Positions 61,842 through 64,000 of a DNA stretch of 64,000 nt are shown in pieces. Under the pieces are notes generated by a model. The model was not told where the DNA came from. It saw only the letters and a list, made by a program, of their open reading frames with translations, and ran no database searches. Position numbers and translations under genes: made by a program. Source of the DNA: Coleofasciculus sp. FACHB-1120. Lineage in GTDB: Bacteria; Cyanobacteriota; Cyanobacteriia; Cyanobacteriales; FACHB-T130. Location: assembly GCF_014698845.1 (NCBI RefSeq), contig NZ_JACJTV010000008.1:1-64000 (forward strand). Reading direction: 5' to 3'. Within the stretch, counting starts at the first letter, position 1, and each line of letters begins with the position of its first letter.

Positions 61842-62657
61842 ATGTACTGGTATAACGGCAACCTGATTGAGTCGGGAACCCTGGAATTAGCGATTGACGA
61901 TCCGGGGTTGCTTTATGGAGCGAAGGTGTTTACAACGCTGCGGGTTTACGAGCAGTCGTTGGAGAGTCCGCGGACTAACTGGAAGGGACATTGCGATCGC
62001 CTCAATTGCAGCGTGCAAACCTTTGGCTGGCAGCAGCCAGACTGGGAAAAATTACGACAACAAGCAGCAGCGTTAATCCCACACTTCCCCGTTCTCAGAA
62101 TTACCCTATTTCCCGATGGGCGAGAGTGGATTAGCGGGCGGTTTTTTCCCGGTGATTTGACAGAAAGACAAAAGTATGGGGTTAAAAGTTGGCTAGCGGC
62201 AGAGCCGTTATTTTGCCGCTCAATTCCCGAACATAAAACGGGGAACTACCTACCTGCTTGGCTGGCATTGAGAAAAGCTCAGCAGATGGAAGCGACAGAA
62301 GCAATTTTGGTCGATGATAGAGGAAATTGGTTAGAAACCAGTACGGGCAACCTTTGGGGATGGCGAGATGGCAAGTGGTGGACGCCGCCTCTAGATGCCG
62401 GAATTTTGCCGGGAATCGCGCGATCGCAACTGATCAACTGGCTGGCAAGTCAGAATCTAACCCCTGGGCAAGTACCTTGGGATGCTGACTTTGTGAAAGG
62501 ATTGTCAGTTCTTGCTTATAGTAATTGCGTGGTGCAAGTCGTTCCGATCCATACCGTTCTTTGCCAAGAAGGTACTTTAACGTTTGACTCGTTGCACGAC
62601 AGCATAGAGCAATTGCAGAGCTTGTTTCAGTGCTACCAAGCCCATAAGGCATCCTAA
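61842..62657 (+). CDS. aminotransferase class IV, probable aminodeoxychorismate lyase
   Basis: The start is the ATG after AAAGGTGATGAG; a TTG eight codons earlier is less likely. This PLP fold-type IV enzyme has the early 'SGTLELAIDDPGLLYGAKVFTTLRVYE' region, the catalytic lysine in 'HKTGNYLP' (~K139) and 'LETSTGNLWGW' with 'PPLDAGILPGIAR' as phosphate-binding loops. PabC cleaves aminodeoxychorismate to p-aminobenzoate and pyruvate for folate. Branched-chain aminotransferase or D-amino-acid transaminase are less likely by length and motifs. 271 residues. Confidence 0.8.
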   Translation: MYWYNGNLIESGTLELAIDDPGLLYGAKVFTTLRVYEQSLESPRTNWKGHCDRLNCSVQTFGWQQPDWEKLRQQAAALIPHFPVLRITLFPDGREWISGRFFPGDLTERQKYGVKSWLAAEPLFCRSIPEHKTGNYLPAWLALRKAQQMEATEAILVDDRGNWLETSTGNLWGWRDGKWWTPPLDAGILPGIARSQLINWLASQNLTPGQVPWDADFVKGLSVLAYSNCVVQVVPIHTVLCQEGTLTFDSLHDSIEQLQSLFQCYQAHKAS

Positions 62658-62710
62658 CTGAGCGCAAAAAGCTCGACAACTGAAGTCGCGACTCCACAAA
62701 CGAAACCTGT

Positions 62711-62772
62711 CTCCTAGCCCCACCCTTCTAGGGTGTGGGAGTTGTGTAGCCCCATTTCTAGGGTGTAAGAGT
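62711..62772. repeat. two neighbouring imperfect hairpin repeats
   Basis: Two related units (TAGCCCCACCCTTCTAGGGTG and TAGCCCCATTTCTAGGGTG) occur in tandem, 32 bases apart, each ending in GAG. The first can fold as a stem of ~8 bases (CCACCCT with AGGGTG). Their position after a gene and the look of the stem suggest IS200/IS605-type end remnants or a terminator repeat. The rest of the gap to the ftsH start shows nothing else. Confidence 0.45.
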
Positions 62773-62948
62773 ATATTGTTCCGGCTAGGATGGTTGTTTT
62801 TGTGGCGACGGTTACGATGAAGATAGATGACGTTGTTGAAGGTTTCTATGAACCAACCGTGTCAAGGAATTCTGAGACGGGTTAACATAAGTTAATACAA
62901 ATAAAAATTCAAAGCGTCCCCATATCCTAGAGCTTAGGAGGAAACTCG

Positions 62949-64000
62949 GTGAACAAACGGTGGAGAAATGCAGGGCTGTATGCGCTGCTGGCAATAGTTG
63001 TAATCGCCTTAGGAACAGCATTTTTAGACAAACAACCCCAAAGCCGGGAAACCTGGAAATACAGCAAGTTAATTCAGGAAGTTCAAGACGGTCGGATTGA
63101 AAGAGTTGGTCTTAGTGCCGACCGCACTAAGGCGCTTGTTACAGCACAAGACGGCAGCAAGATTGTCGTTAACCTGCCTAATGACCCAGACCTGATTAGC
63201 ATTCTGTCCACCAAGGGTGTAGACATTTCAGTTTTGCCCCAGAGCGATGACAGCTTCTGGTTCCGCGCCTTGAGCAGTCTGTTCTTCCCCGTTCTGCTTC
63301 TGGTTGGATTGTTCTTTTTGCTACGACGCGCTCAGAGTGGCCCAGGCTCTCAAGCGATGAACTTTGGCAAATCCAAAGCCAGAGTCCAAATGGAGCCACA
63401 AACCCAAGTAACTTTTGGGGATGTCGCTGGCATTGACCAAGCCAAGCTAGAGCTGAATGAAGTCGTTGACTTCCTCAAGAACGCCGACCGCTTCACCGCG
63501 ATTGGAGCAAAAATTCCCAAAGGCGTGCTGCTAGTTGGACCTCCAGGAACGGGTAAAACGCTGCTAGCTCGTGCAGTTGCTGGGGAAGCAGGCGTGCCTT
63601 TCTTCTCTATCTCTGGTTCTGAGTTTGTAGAAATGTTCGTCGGTGTCGGTGCATCTCGCGTGCGCGACCTGTTTGAACAAGCCAAGGCAAATGCTCCCTG
63701 TATCGTATTTATCGATGAAATTGATGCCGTGGGGCGTCAGCGGGGTGCAGGTTTAGGCGGCGGTAACGATGAGCGGGAACAAACCCTCAACCAGTTGCTG
63801 ACCGAGATGGACGGCTTCGAGGGCAACACGGGGATTATTATCATCGCTGCTACGAACCGCCCAGATGTACTGGATGCAGCACTGCTGCGTCCGGGTCGCT
63901 TTGACCGTCAGGTGGTCGTGGATCGTCCCGATTATGCCGGTCGCTTGGAGATTCTCAACGTTCACGCCCGTGGCAAAACGCTGGCGAAGGATGTGGATCT
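62949..64000 (+). CDS. ftsH: second FtsH protease (FtsH3-like), 3' end outside window
   Basis: A GTG preceded by AGGAGG starts a frame that runs off the right edge. One membrane helix at the start ('[17 protein letters not shown]') and a second near 105-125 ('[15 protein letters not shown]') enclose the small lumenal domain. The AAA region has Walker A 'VGPPGTGKT' (~196), '[16 protein letters not shown]' and the arginine-finger region '[14 protein letters not shown]'. About 350 of ~615 residues are visible; the zinc site would lie beyond the edge. '[14 protein letters not shown]' resembles Synechocystis FtsH3 (Slr1604), which pairs with FtsH1; this paralog call is from memory. Confidence 0.9.
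   Translation, partial: MNKRWRNAGLYALLAIVVIALGTAFLDKQPQSRETWKYSKLIQEVQDGRIERVGLSADRTKALVTAQDGSKIVVNLPNDPDLISILSTKGVDISVLPQSDDSFWFRALSSLFFPVLLLVGLFFLLRRAQSGPGSQAMNFGKSKARVQMEPQTQVTFGDVAGIDQAKLELNEVVDFLKNADRFTAIGAKIPKGVLLVGPPGTGKTLLARAVAGEAGVPFFSISGSEFVEMFVGVGASRVRDLFEQAKANAPCIVFIDEIDAVGRQRGAGLGGGNDEREQTLNQLLTEMDGFEGNTGIIIIAATNRPDVLDAALLRPGRFDRQVVVDRPDYAGRLEILNVHARGKTLAKDVD

Overview
The window comes from a cyanobacterium. The short palindrome GCGATCGC (HIP1) is scattered through it. It also carries genes typical of cyanobacteria: a DUF1818 protein, two FtsH proteases, a plant-type ethylene-receptor kinase, a DXCF cyanobacteriochrome, a bestrophin and a TMEM165-type manganese exporter. I cannot fix the genus. 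The many sensor kinases and mobile elements suggest a large-genome, probably filamentous, lineage.

Positions 1-10160 are an accessory region. A Tn7-like transposition operon (tnsA, tnsB, tnsC, tniQ, all on the minus strand with overlapping or abutting ends) is cut in tniQ by an insertion sequence whose transposase tail lies at the window edge. Upstream of tnsA are an unrecognised 436-residue protein with a possible nuclease core and two small proteins. Divergent from these are an Xre regulator with an overlapping mini-ORF and an OLD-type ATPase/TOPRIM nuclease. A decapitated flavoprotein reductase fragment marks the far side. No cas gene or CRISPR array is visible, but the element continues off the left edge, so an RNA-guided type is not excluded.

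Positions 10470-20340 hold a minus-strand series of small-molecule enzymes: a cysteine hydrolase, alpha/beta hydrolases, a hydrolase-flavin monooxygenase fusion, and MOSC, DUF302, SDR and cupin proteins. It looks like an acquired detoxification or catabolic set. Positions 20680-28050 hold a DsbA-like protein and a NarL-type response regulator translationally coupled to a ~2000-residue serine/threonine-kinase/ATPase/histidine-kinase receptor. Positions 28230-30240 are a graveyard: an IS remnant, a frameshifted channel-like gene and an hsdM truncated at its catalytic NPP motif.

From 30720 rightwards the window is mostly core genome: UbiB-like kinase, GDP-mannose pyrophosphorylase, LCP cell-envelope enzyme, pentapeptide protein, SGNH hydrolase, rpoZ, DUF1818, tRNA-Pro, metallophosphoesterase, SdhA, an AI-2E family permease, FtsH, bestrophin, a hybrid kinase, a PabC-like lyase and the start of a second FtsH.

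Two loci there stand out. One is an ethylene-receptor histidine kinase followed on the same strand by a free-standing DXCF cyanobacteriochrome GAF protein; the two sensor modules of UirS/SynEtr1 appear here in separate genes. The other is a yybP-ykoY manganese riboswitch with a ribosome-site-masking hairpin ahead of the TMEM165-type exporter.
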